64,000 bases of DNA from Dermatemys mawii (taxonomy: Eukaryota; Chordata; Testudines; Dermatemydidae), in the NCBI GenBank assembly GCA_007922305.1, contig ML677334.1:23853074-23917073 (forward strand), written 5' to 3'. Position 1 is the first letter of the stretch. Every line of letters begins with the position of its first letter. Below the pieces are notes generated by a model. That model did not search any database. It was not told the DNA's origin and saw nothing but the letters and a program-made list of their open reading frames with translations. Of the stretch, positions 22,702 through 34,419 are shown in pieces. Made by a program: the position numbers and the translations under genes.

Positions 22702-23815
22702 TGTGACAGCGTCGTTCCTGGTGGGACCCAACTGAGAGTGCCAAATCAGGACAAATTGCTCCAAACAGGGCAGCTACAGCCCTAGGCTGGGGTTTCCCCA
22801 CCTCTAAGGCAAACCAAACCAGCCAAACAGAAAAGACTTTGGTTTCGCTCCACTGGCTAGCCACAAGTCACACAAGCAATTCCCTTAAACACTCCAGTTT
22901 TGTGTCACCACAGTATCACCACCAGCAGCCACTTGTTCTGGAGACAAATGGTTGTGAAAACCAATACCCCAATAAAAGAAAACGGTTCTCCCCAATTCCA
23001 AAGGATCAAGCCCCAGACCCAGGTCAATATACAAATCAGATCTTACCCACAAATCACACTGTTGCCAATTCTTTAGAATCTAAAATCTAAAGGTTTATTC
23101 ATGAAAGGAAAAAGAGATAGGTGAAGGTTAGAAATGGTTAAAAGAAATCAATGACATGCAGTAATGGCAAAGTTCTTGGTTCAGGCTTGCATCAGTGGTA
23201 GAATAAACTGCAGGTTCAAATAAAAGTCTCTGGAATACATCCACAGCAGGGATGGGTCATCAGTCTTTTGTTCAGAGCTTCCATTTGTAGAGAAGTCCCA
23301 TCCAGAGGTAGGAGCAAAACTGAGGACTGGACACTAAAGACCAGATGGAGGTGGGGCACCACCCTTTTATAGCCTTTCCAGGTGCAGGAATTTTCTTTGT
23401 CCTTTGCTGTGGAAACTTACAGCAAAATGGAGTTTTGAGTCACATGGGCAATCCCTTCTCCCTTGCTAAGACACAGGATGTGTCTGCCTACTCTTAATGG
23501 GTCTATTGTGTAGCTGATGGTTATTAATGGGCCATCAAGCAGGCCAGGCACAGCTAACAGCAACTTGTCTGGGATGTTACCCAGAAGCAGAGACAATTTG
23601 ATTACCCAATTTGAGATAAGACATTATATAGTCAAGATTCATAACTTTAACTACAAAAATGATACACATATACCGATAGCATAATCATAATCAGCCAACT
23701 ATAACCTGGTCTTAGACACCTCATATGACCCCCTTTACACAAGATTTGATGCCACTACAGGACCTTGGTTGCACCAATGATTTATATGATCCCAGATTAT
23801 TTCAGTAACGTGACA
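22702..23815 (-). mobile_element. solo LTR, 1114 bp, reverse orientation
   Basis: The segment begins TGTGACAGCG and ends AACGTGACA. The flanking pentamers CCTGC (22697-22701) and CCTGT (23816-23820) agree at four of five bases. The body (for example GGTGGGACCCAACTGAGAGT and GACCTTGGTTGCACCAATG) matches a long LTR family I recognise from turtle genomes, read on the complementary strand. No internal retroviral genes adjoin, so it is a solo LTR. Confidence 0.75.
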
Positions 23816-23825
23816 CCTGTTCTCT

Positions 23826-24182
23826 TTGGGGTGGCCAAACTGTGACTCACGAACCATTATCATTAAAGTGTAGCTTGTGGAGCACCCCCTTCCCTCCCTC
23901 CTTCCATTCTCCGCCTACCAGACTTTGGGGCAGACGGAGCTCAGGACCTCTGCCTGGCAGTGGGGTGGTGGGATAGGGGCTTCTGCCCAGTGGGGAGGAG
24001 GGTCCTGGGGCTTCATCCCTGCGGGACGCACTTGCCGGGGCTCAGGGATTCAGCAGGAGCAGGGTTGAAGTCCCAAGCTCCAGCAGGCACCTCCTGGGGG
24101 AAAGACATCCCGAGCCTCAGCAGGTGTGTCCCAGCTCTCAAACTTCTGAAGATTGTCGTATGCAGCTCAGAGGGTCACCCGG
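23826..24182. mobile_element. hAT-type element fragment
   Basis: GGGGTGGCCAAACTGTGACT followed by ATTAAAGTGTAGCTTGTGGA is the left end of the common GGGGTGGCCAAACTGTGGCTC hAT family. AAGATTGTCGTATGCAGCTC AGAGGGTCA near 24150-24176 is its right part, but the terminal bases are lost. It abuts the solo LTR. The GC-rich interior supplies short ORFs without meaning. Confidence 0.65.
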
Positions 24183-24987
24183 TATAGAATATTTGCCTTT
24201 CATTATGCATAGTGGGTGATTGGCTAGCTAAGTCACACATCATTGTGTATGCTTCCTGCCTCCATGACGAAAACTGTTCTTAATAAGAAAAATCAAAGGT
24301 GTGTATTTGGGCAGTTTGACTATGAAGCAGTCTCCATTACCCAAGAGTGAAGTTATTGTGGAATACTAATGTGAAAATTGCTCAGAAGGAAGTGAAAATT
24401 CACTTATAATAATGGACATACCCATAAGTAAGGAATTAAAATTCTTCAGCAATGCATAAGTACTAACTATATCACATGTGTTTAAAACGTGTTTTGGGAT
24501 AGCTAGTTCATGGGTGATGCAGCCACAGAGAAAGGGAGGAGGAGTCAGGGTGAACGTGGAAGGGGCAGGAAAAATACATTGAGCCAAAAAGTGAAGGGTG
24601 TTGTGTGTGCTTTTGGTCTCTCGTACACAGTGGGAATGTGTCAAAGGATGGTGCCTAGAAGATTTTCTCTCTGTAACTAAGCTTTCAGCAGCGTGAAGTA
24701 TATGATTTTGAGTAACACAGTTTCTGTATTTGCTACCTTCATCATGTTATAACCTCTATGTTGTATGATCTGGACCTTCTAATGATGTGTAAACAAACAT
24801 CCTCGGACTTCATCGTATTTAAGTGTGTCTCCTCTTAGAGAGCATCTTTCAGAATCTCGTTATCTGCATTGACCCAGGGACCCCTTGATGTCAACTGGCA
24901 GAGAGCACAGGGGGGTGCCAAGGGTTTGACAGAGATCCGCTGGGCCAGATAGCTGCACAACTGTTCACTAAAGGGTAGCATGAAAGG
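24183..24987. other. intron sequence, nothing recognised
   Basis: AT-rich, without recognised coding or repeats. Confidence 0.45.
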
Positions 24988-25075
24988 CTGCAGTTTTCAC
25001 ACTTTTTGAGCTGACTCCCCACCCTCCTTTGAATTACAATTTTTGGTTGCGCCGCCACCCCCATCCAGTCAAAAT
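24988..25075 (-). mobile_element. hAT-like terminal fragment
   Basis: CACACTTTTTGAGCTGACTC, then CCTTTGAATTACAATTTTTG and GTTGCGCC, resemble the hAT terminus that reads CTCAACCTTTTTGAGCTGGC in other copies. The far end was not located. Confidence 0.4.
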
Positions 25076-25384
25076 AGGCACAATACCTGCCCCATCCTCC
25101 TTGGACTGGAGGAAGGCTGCCTGGAGTAGAAATTGGTGTTGTGGTGGCGAATGTTGACACTGATCCACAGGCTTGGTGACCCACTGACTTGAGCTGGGGT
25201 GGAGGTGGCACTATCTCTCTCTGAGGCCTGTCTGGCAGGGATACCATTGCCACTCACCCTTCTGAATGTTTCATCCCACAGTTTGAAAACCTCTGTAAGG
25301 TCTCTAACCAAGAGCCAGTAACCCCCTATTGGTCATAATCATCGTGAAATGTAGGTGTGAATAATATTTAAGGAGTTGCTTTTC

Positions 25385-25822
25385 TATACTGAAAATGGTC
25401 TCTGCCGGAAGAGGCAGGGCCAACTCAGACGGCGATTTAAAGGGCCGGGGGCTCCGACTGCCGCTACCCCTTGGAGCCCTTTAAATCATCCCTGGAGCCT
25501 GGTACCGGAGTCCTGGGATAGTGGTGGCAGGGCTTCAGTGGCTATTTAAAGGGCCCAGGGTGGCAGAGGCAGTGGGATTCTGGATCCTTTAAATAGCACC
25601 GGAGCCCTGGGGAGGTGGTGGTGGGGCTCCGGCAGCTATTTAAAGGGCCCAGGGCTTCCGCAGTGGGGCTCTGGCAGCAATTTGAAGGGCCTGGGGCTCC
25701 AGCTGCTGTTGGGAGCCCAAGGCCCTTTAAATTGCTACCTGGGAAAGCCGGTCTGCCTGGTACGGCGCACCAGCTCTTGCAGGTACGCCATACACGGGTG
25801 GACCGGCTTACTTTCACCTCTG
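25385..25822. repeat. second GC-rich TTTAAAGGGCCC array with right inverted terminus
   Basis: Cores ATTTAAAGGG near 25436, 25541 and 25637, and reverse cores CCCTTTAAAT near 25480 and 25722, repeat about every 100 bp. The array starts with GGAAGAGGCAGGGCC, also seen at 2897. It ends with GGTACGGCGCACCAG and the terminus TTACTTTCACCTCTG (25808-25822). That terminus is the reverse complement, at 14 of 15 bases, of the left terminus at 2806-2820. The left terminus is missing here. Confidence 0.75.
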
Positions 25823-28800
25823 AGTGGAGTGAAAAATCTACAAGATGAAACACAAAGCAAGGGGTATCTTATTTCTGAAAGATGCCAAAAGATTGTTCTG
25901 GTATATTTTGGAGTGTAAGAAGACTGAAAGAAGCTAATTCTGGATTGTAGATTAATAATATTGTGGTTTCACTTGTACCGTAAATGCAGTTCAAAACAAC
26001 AAAAAATATTCCCTTAAAAAGCTAAGGGAGACAAATTACTACTTGATCTAAAGCATTCAGAGTTTCCTGTGTATAAGACTGGGATGTATGATGCACTTTG
26101 ATTTTGTTTTCTTCATATTTAAGAGAGTTTACTCGTGCAAGGTTCATTTCATAGGCCTGCTTTGTAAACATGTCACTTGAACAAATTAAACACATCGTCA
26201 CACATCGTCACAGTTGGGCCTCTATATCTATACCTACTCTTCAGTATAACTAGAGAAGAATTCATTCAGCTGCTTTTACAATCTATAAAAAGAATTTCAG
26301 CATCACAGGGGAGCTTATATGATATCCTTAAAATGTCCCCTTTTCTCTGTTTTTGCTTATACTACATGGCCCTGAGTGCAGTGGTGGTGAATCAAAGCAG
26401 AAAACTCATCGTTTTTTTTTTATTAGAAACCATGCATACAGAAGCCCTGATCTAGTCAGGAAAGGAAAAGTGATACTCAGTTTCTGGAGAAATCCCCTGC
26501 CATTCACATGCACATACATACCAATTCAAGTAAAAAGTAAGGTTTTTCACTGTGGAAGGAGAGCATGTCTGTAGAATTTGAAGTTTGTGGATACAAGGTG
26601 TTAGAGACAACTTGTAGGAGCTATAAAATACAGGTGTTACATATTGCCTGTCTGTGTGATCTGACTTTCCCAATGTTGGAGTTCAGCTTTTTTAGTTACA
26701 TTTGTAACTCCAGTGCAGATATGTTGGTGTCTGAAACAATATTTGGAGAACTACTGGCCAATGAGGGTCACAGACCAATAAATATCTCTGATATATGAAT
26801 TACATTTTGAATAATTGCTTAAAAATTATATGGCATCCATTATTTAGAATGAATACAAAAGACCTTATATATTGTGCAAATTAATTACAGACAAAATGTT
26901 CCCCCTAGATGTATCAGTTTGTATCCTGTATCAGTTTGGCTGGCTTAACTGGGATGTTTTCCAGGGAACCAGCCTAACGTAGTGATAGTTAATGGCAATA
27001 CCTACAGCTTAATTGAAAGAGTATTGACAAAATACCAGCTTTGTGGAGATACACCAGTGAAATAATAAATTATGATAACTAGGTATGACATTTAACTGCC
27101 AGTAGTCTTTTAATACAGAAGCTGCCAAATAAAACTGTGAAGATGAAAAGCAGTGAATATGTACACTGCTAAGGTCCTGACTCAGGAAAGCATCTTTAAA
27201 ATCTCATAAGGGTTTATTTTGTAGAGACATCCCTTAATTAAGACACTTGTTTAATCTGGACAGTAATAGACCCTCCACTGTTATATCCCATGTAAGATGA
27301 ATGTATGGTACCGGCAACAGTGAGACAATAGCTCTCTTATCCTAAGGTGTATGGTTGAACTGAGCAATTACTTGTCAATTTTATTCCTTCCTGCCATACA
27401 GCACCTCTCTATAAGACCAAGCAGTGACACTGAATTCAGGAAGTGAAGACTACTATCAGTTGAAACAACAATGGAAAAGTTATTTTTATAGGCCTCTCAA
27501 TAATTCCTTCTGGACAATGCTGGTGGTCTAAAATTAATTGAAGAACATTGCTAAGAAAGAGGCCAAAATGTCTACAAAATGTTTACAGAATTCTGGAACA
27601 AGTCTGAGCTTGAGGCTTTTCCCAGTTGGAATAGTTTGAATGGCATTGTAATTTTTACTGGTGCAGTTGATACAGTGATCACAGCCAGACACTTTATTCT
27701 GTTTGTGTAGATGTAAAAGTTTTATCTGGTCATTCTTCGTGAGTGTCCAGTTGCTCTTTTTCTCACTTCCATGGCTCAGAGCCAACAATACTAATGGCAC
27801 TGTAGCATGATCTAGAAAAAGTGAAGTAGTCACAGCCTTGAATTTTTCTGGATCCTGACTGTTTCATAGTTCTCTTTAAATACAGGATTTGAATGTTGCT
27901 TGCTCATGCTGCCTTCCCTGACATCTAATGCTCGCTACCTTCTACCTAAGGAGAGAGAGAGAGAGAAGCTAAACAGGTGGTGATGTTGCTGCAGCAAGTG
28001 GGAATAAGAAGAAGAACTGGGCCATGCCTTAAAATTAAGCAACTGCTACTGATGTTTTAAGTGTCCAGATCTTAATTTTTATAATATTTGTACAAAAGAA
28101 GAATAAGCAAAATGGTTGGATTTGTATGCAGACCTATTGCTCATCACCCTAGGATGAGCTTCCTGGTGATACTAAAATCAGCCTGTTCACTGGAATGCAT
28201 TGCTGAGAATTCCTTAAGTCCTGGAAACAATATTCCATTCAAGCGCTTTAGTGCACATCAGTAATGCAGATTCTACCTCACTTTGAGTGGAAAGGAGAGC
28301 AAGGGGGCAGCATAAGAATACAGGACTGTAATGTGGTTTTTTTTGTTTTTTTTTCCAAATTACATGCTCTGGGCTCAACTTTTTAAGTTGATAGGAGTTG
28401 ACCCTAATGGGATTTGTATCTGACCCTTTTTGGTAGCAGTTTCAATTGACCTTCAGCAGAGGAAATGTACTGTTTCATTTTTCTGTAATGACATCTATAA
28501 ATATTTGTTCATGTGTGTTTTTTTTTTAAAAAAATTCCTGTTATATTTGCTTTCTCCCACACTACTATATTGAGCCTATATGTTGTGTTGTACAAAAACA
28601 AGATTAGCATCTGCTCTCCCTCCTCCTACAGAATGGAGTGCATTGTTGCTGCCGTGTACCTGTGTCATTTACTTTTGATTTTCTTTGCTCCACCAAATGG
28701 GGTATCTAGCTATTTTAAAATCTGGTGCATTCCCAATTGAAAAGTACTGGAAGTCAAATAAGCCCTTAATGAAAAATATATAATATATTTTCTCCCCAAA

Positions 28801-28945
28801 CAAAAAGACTGAAATGAGTGGGCAAATGTGACACATGATCTTGAAGGGCTACTTCACAGTTCTCCAGTACAATGTTTCATTAGGGTCTTATAAATTGTTA
28901 CTTCTTTGGCCTCTTTCCTTTCCCTGAAGAACTTATAGTCTAATT
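25823..28945. other. intron sequence, one (GA)n tract, nothing else recognised
   Basis: AT-rich intron. A short (GA)n tract lies at 27950-27966. The 99-codon minus-strand ORF at 27534-27833 has no recognisable domain. Confidence 0.5.
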
Positions 28946-28966
28946 CAGGGGTGGGAAAACTATGGT
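28946..28966 (+). mobile_element. hAT left terminus fragment
   Basis: CAGGGGTGGGAAAACTATGG matches the CAGGGGTGGGCAAACTA-type hAT end. No partner end was found before the LTR-like repeat that follows. Confidence 0.4.
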
Positions 28967-28989
28967 CTAATTGATGAACGAAACAAAAC

Positions 28990-29560
28990 ACATACTGAGG
29001 GTTAACAGGCATATTAGGGCATAATTAGCCTATTAAGTTATATCTGGTGGATGGGTCAGGTCCAGCTGAGGAGTGGGACAGAGTTCCATACAGACAGGCC
29101 TGAAGCAACGTAAGGAGGATTCTGGAGTTGGGAGGCTGTCAGAGAGGCTGTTGGTGGCCTCAAGTTGTTACTCCTTAGTGGTCTGGGGAAGAAGCTGAAT
29201 GAGGAGACAGATCTCCAGAGTGAGAGAAGTAGAGGCCACAGACCTGTGCGGGACTCTGATGAACAAGGAGGATGTACAGCCCAGGGAAGCAGCGAGGCCA
29301 GGGTTTGTAAGAAAGAGTCCTTAGCTGCCAAACACAGGATTCCTGGGCTGGAACCCAGAGAACAGGGTGGGCCTGGGTTTCCCTCCCTATCCTACAGCAA
29401 GAGGGTAAGTAAAAGCCTTTGGGTCAGAAGAGACAAAGATGCTGAAGGCCAGGACTACATGCCATTAGACTCTTGTTTTTTTTGTTTTGTTTTTGGAGTT
29501 TTCTGTTACTCCAGAAGGGGCCTGAACTTGAAAGGTGACTTGGCTGGGCCATGAAAGCTG
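28990..29560 (+). mobile_element. probable gypsy-type LTR fragment
   Basis: GGTCCAGCTGAGGAGTGGGA, then TTCCTGGGCTGGAACCCAGA and GGTGGGCCTGGGTTTCCC, follow the pattern of the gypsy LTRs in this window (compare CTGGGCTGGAGCC and GGCGGGCCTGGGCT at 52366-52398). The ends were not fixed and no target duplication is claimed. The 129-codon ORF across it is chance. Confidence 0.45.
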
Positions 29561-30849
29561 CAGACTGCTATAGAATCAGAATGGCAGAAAGCAGGGCGCA
29601 CTAGAGTAGAACAACCCCTGTGATGCTGTCTCCTAGCTTGCGTGGGTGTGGTAGTGGTAAGTTCTGCCTATTACATCCACCAAATCTGAATTTGGAACCA
29701 TTTGTTTGCCCTTCACTCTGCCCCCTCTTCCCCTTTCCTACAGAACAATTTTGTAATGTAGTATCTAAAGACTTTTATCCATTATTGCTGGAGATAATGC
29801 ACTAGGACCATCTCCTGTAGTTAGGTCAGTTCTTATTTGCTTATGACTTTGTGAAATGTTCTCTCTTTTGAGTTAAGTTTTCACAGTCTGGTGGCTCCCT
29901 GATGATTTTTATTTTTTAAATTTGTTAAAGTTTAAGCAAAAGTTATTTAAGTTTTTTTTACACAGAGAGTAGGGACAAGAAATACTTGTGACTCTTTTTA
30001 CTATTTATTTAGGAAGTTTTAATGTTTTACAAATCCTTGCCATGTAGGTATCCGAGACAAAACAATAGTCATTACAACAATGAGCTCTTGTTTAGAGAAA
30101 CATTATACAGTAATACAATAATCAGATTTCCAAATTTAACAGCATATTCTATTACAGAGTGAACACTCTTACACTACATTTAATTTCTGGTGACTTTAAT
30201 AAATTGAGTGAAATCTTTGATTACAATATTTAACAAACCAGACTTGTCTATCAAATGTTAATATGCCTCCCCACAGCAAAACAGTGTGCTGATCTTTTTT
30301 TCCAGGTGAATATTATTAGTGACCTTTTTCCAAAGAGCCCTAGTACAGAAACAATTGGCGGTAGAAAGCTGAAACCTTAGCTTGGAAATAACCTTCATTG
30401 GTGGGATGTGCCTTTCTGATGTGTTTTCGCAAATGTTGGTTTTGATTTCAGAGTTATGACCTGTTGAAAATTGCACTCTGCATTCTCTGTATTAGAGCTG
30501 GTCAAAAATGGTAAATTATATTTCATGGAAAACATTCAAAACTTTTTTTATTTAAAAATATCTGCAAATGTTAAGGTTGATTATAGTTGCATTCTTTTAC
30601 CTCTCTTTTTTCATTTTGCCTTTGAAAGAAGGGAATAGAGAAGAAAAGGGGGAAAAATGGAACTGAATAAGTAGAAACTTTTCTGTTTCAAAAATAAGTT
30701 CTCCCCCCTTTGTTTGAAATGTCAGAAGAAAAATTAGTGGATTTTTGATAAAAACTTTTTGTTTTTAAAAAGGCCAACTGTTGGTCATGAAAAGGTTTGC
30801 GGAACATGAACACACACTCATTTACTTACCCACTTTCGGTTCTTTTGTT
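29561..30849. other. intron sequence, nothing recognised
   Basis: AT-rich intron with no convincing gene or repeat. Confidence 0.45.
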
Positions 30850-31075
30850 CATTATGGCCCAGATCCTACAATTTGGCTTACATGGATGAACCCATGTATC
30901 TGTGCAGAGCCCTGTTTATGTAAAAGTGTGTCTGAATGGATAACAAGGTCATCTTAGATCTGTGTGCACGGGTGGAGCCATAGTGGGAGAACTATCTAAA
31001 ATATACTGAACATGTATAGAGTTCTGCACAGGAGCACGGGTCTGCCCATGCAGATCCAATTGCCATATTAGGAGC
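30850..31075. repeat. old palindromic MITE-like repeat
   Basis: GGCCCAGATCCTACAATTTG on the left and TGCAGATCCAATTGCCATAT on the right are degenerate inverted arms. GAACCCATGTATCTGTGCAG lies between them. It is an old copy with an uncertain family. Confidence 0.35.
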
Positions 31076-31789
31076 AAAGACTTATAGCAGAGTGTACATG
31101 TACAGTGATGAGGAGCAAAGCTTGTAAAATATGCAGCCTGACAAGATCCTGGAAGGAATTTGCTTCTAATGTAGTTACACAGTGAGAAATTAGTGAAGGT
31201 GTGTAATGAATAAGGCAAGGATCCTTTACATTGACTTAACTGAAGCTTCATGTTCTGAAAAAATATTTTATAATATAAAATAAGCTACAAGGATGCAAAT
31301 GCTGTTTTGGTGGCATTTCCTGGATCAAATTAAAAGTGATTGGAATATTGGTCTTTCCAATATGACCATTTGTTTCATAATATTGATCACTGTGTCGTTG
31401 TTCAAAAATTGTTGCACTTTGTTTTATAGTAGTGTTTGTACCAATTTCATGGATTATATATCAGTTGTGATATTTACTACTTTTTGTTTACCTTATAATC
31501 TGCAGTGCATATGTCATTGTGTTAGGCTGTATTTGCATGCAGTTTGTATTTATACACATCAAAATATTTTTTTTAATAATGAGATTGATGCAATTAAGCA
31601 TGGGTGCGCATTACAAAATAAGTTTACAGATCAGTGTAATTCTTTGCTCAGAAGTCTAGGACTCTCTCTAATAATAGGAGTGGTGAAGTACAGAAGCAGT
31701 GTGAGAGGTTTGTTGGCAGCAGGAGAGTACAAAACTGCAGGATGATGCTATCAGTCCCTTACTTCAGCGCCAAATTCACTCAAGTTGGC

Positions 31790-31819
31790 TTTTTTTTTTT
31801 TTTTTAAAAAAAAAAAAAG
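31790..31819. repeat. T-run followed by A-run
   Basis: About sixteen T residues are followed directly by about thirteen A residues, a self-complementary homopolymer pair. Confidence 0.9.
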
Positions 31820-31851
31820 TGGTGGAGGGATTTATGAAGTTCCTGATTAGA

Positions 31852-32172
31852 TTGGGGTGGGCAGACTTTTTGGCCGGAGGGCCACGTCGAGGTCACAAAA
31901 TTGTATGGAGGGCCAGGTGGGGAAGGCAGTCCTGTCCCCTACCTGACACCCTCCCACTTCCCCACCGCCTGATTGCCCACCTCAGAATTCCCAACCCATC
32001 CACCTCCCCCTGCTTCTTGTCCCCTGATCGCCCCACTCCAGAGGTCCTCCCACCCCAACCACCCCCCGGGACCTCACCCACCTTCCCAACCTCCCCCCCA
32101 GCTCCCTGACCCCCTGCCCACACCCCCGGAACTCCAATCCCCTGACCCTCCCACCCCCATCCCCTGACCGCT
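31852..32172 (+). mobile_element. hAT-type non-autonomous element, left part
   Basis: GGGGTGGGCAGACTTTTTGG, then CCGGAGGGCCACGTCGAGGT and TGTATGGAGGGCCAGGTGGG, form the left end of a hAT family with a C-rich interior (repeats like CCCCTGATCGCC and CCCCTGACC). It breaks off near 32172 without a right terminus. The C-rich interior produces overlapping proline-rich ORFs that are not genes. Confidence 0.65.
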
Positions 32173-32879
32173 CTGACTCTGTTTCCTGCTGTAATAACTA
32201 GACACATTCATTGAAAGTGTATTTTAATAGAAATATTAAAACGGCAAAATTCTTGTGCATTTTGGCCACATACACAACACGTGTCAGTGAGTGACATGGA
32301 TAGGTGGCTTAAAGCTCACCTTTGTACTGCCCAGTTGGTTCTGCTCTGTGCACTCCTTCTCCCCTGTGATGTATTAAATCAGCTTAATTTACACCAACCT
32401 GTAATTGACTATGGTGGCAGAAAGCTCAGGATCAGTGTTGTATAGGGACAGCCTAATTATGACCTCCTGTACCCCCTTATGCTGGCTGAGGAGGGCAGTA
32501 CTGCCAACCTATGTGTTTCTTTAATTTAAAAAAAAATCAGCCCCCCACCCTCCAATCATGAGATGTTTAAACCAATCATGAATAATAACATTCAAATTTA
32601 CTTGCCTTCTGATGTTTAAAGCTTTAGTGCTTGTAATTTCATGCTTTTCTTGGCAACCAAGAGGGCTAGACACTTAGTACTTGTTGTTGACAACTGAGAT
32701 TTTTAGGTAATTGACTCCAGGAGTTGACCTTTCAGAAGAACACCAAATATCAAAAGACTCATGATAGATTTGCTGGACATGGTAATGCTGAGAGTGCATG
32801 TGTGAAGAACAAACACCTGCATCGGCTGTTCACCAATATAGGATCACCCTTGACGTTGGGTTTCTCCCTGGGTCATTTA

Positions 32880-33100
32880 GGCTACATCTATACTGTGATA
32901 CCTAGTTCACATAGACCTACTCGCATTAGTTCCTAGCAAACTAGTGTGCTAGAAATAGTAATATAGCTGTGTTAGCACAGGCAGAGGTGAGTGGGGGCAT
33001 GGGCTAGCTGCCCTGAGTATGTACGCATGCAGACTGGGCAGTTTTGTATATCTGCTTGAGCTGGGAAACATGTTTCCCAGCTCAAAAGTTAGACATAGCC
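32880..33100. mobile_element. Harbinger-type MITE, 221 bp, TTA duplication
   Basis: GGCTACATCTATACTG and TTAGACATAGCC are imperfect terminal inverted repeats. TTA stands immediately outside at 32877-32879 and at 33101-33103, the Harbinger target duplication. A 26-bp perfect palindrome (33058-33083; arms GAGCTGGGAAACA and TGTTTCCCAGCTC) sits near the right end. Confidence 0.8.
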
Positions 33101-33103
33101 TTA

Positions 33104-34419
33104 GACAGGTTTTGCAGCAATAATACATTGGTAGCAGTAAGCAGTTTGGCCACACCTTACCTGAGGATCTGGCCAGTGCAGATGAAAGCATTTATTATAT
33201 GTGAGCACCAGCAACTAATATTTAAATGTTAATGACACAGGTTTTTTACCGTGTGTTTTTTTTTCAGTCATGTACTCCATTTATAGGCTGTAAAATTTAA
33301 TTGCATCTATTAATGCTTGTTTATTATGAGAAGACACAGAATTAGGAAACTTTTGTGACTTCTTTGTTTTGTTTGAACACTCCTACAACTCAAAAACATG
33401 CAAACAGATTTTATTTGGTTTTTAAATAAAAATATCTGGTCCTGTTTTAAGATTTTATATGCCAAGTTCTAATTCAAAGCTGAAATAGAAAGCCCTTAAA
33501 ATGATTTATAATGGAAATGCTGCAACACAGTATAATGGTCGCACTGGTGGATACCACTGTCCTATGGTTGCAAGCTTCATTTCGGAGCAGGCTGGGGTCT
33601 TGGCCAGATCACACAGTGATTGGAATTTTCCCAATGTGTATGTAAAGTTCTGATTGTTTTGACTTCCTGCTACCACCGACTTTGACCATGTAGAACAGTC
33701 CCATTGAGTCTGCAAAGTTCAAGCTGTACAGAAGGTCTGTTTAAACTGGCCTCAGTCCACACACTGTGCATTGTATTTTGGGGGCAAGACTATCTCTTGT
33801 GTAGTTTCTTGATCCTAGGAGACTCATTCATTCGCTATTTTAGTCAACTGAGCCAATGGTCAGGCATCTGCATGGATAAATACCACCGCACTGATGCCTA
33901 CTATTGTTGGTGGGAGTTTGATTCTTGCTCTGGAAAATGGCATTATGGGTTGTTGCTTTATATTAATAATGATTCCTTTTAAATACTTTGTTATTGAACA
34001 CAGTGGCTGAAACTAGAGTTGGGTAAAGTTGCAGAATACATTTTTATAACTATATTTTTAAGGAAACTTACTTCAACCATGTGTGTGTCCCTTTTCAGTT
34101 TGTTGTTCCCAAATATTCTGTCAAATAAATATATTGGTAAGAATATTTGTGGCAATAGTGACATTTAAGGGAGTAAATGGAGAACTGCACAAAGTGAATT
34201 TTGAATTTGAAAGAATGAGTATTTGCACTGGAAACCTGATGAGTTATTCCCTGAATCCAGGAATGGAAGTATACCATGTCCATGATACTGCCAAGTCTTG
34301 TGTGTGCTAAAAATATGCTATGTGAGTGTGTTTTTTAATCAGACTGCATCTGTGACTAAGACTAGACAGAGAATGTTTGTAGGTTTGAGGTCCATGTGAT
34401 CTGTGTCAATTAAAACTAA
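33104..34419. other. intron sequence, nothing recognised
   Basis: AT-rich. Around 33590-33640 there is a weak CORE-SINE-like CAGATCACACAGTGATTGG. No other feature was recognised. Confidence 0.4.

Noticed and set aside
31893..32207. Proline- or glycine-rich ORFs on both strands
   Set aside because: They arise from the C-rich interior of a hAT-type repeat.
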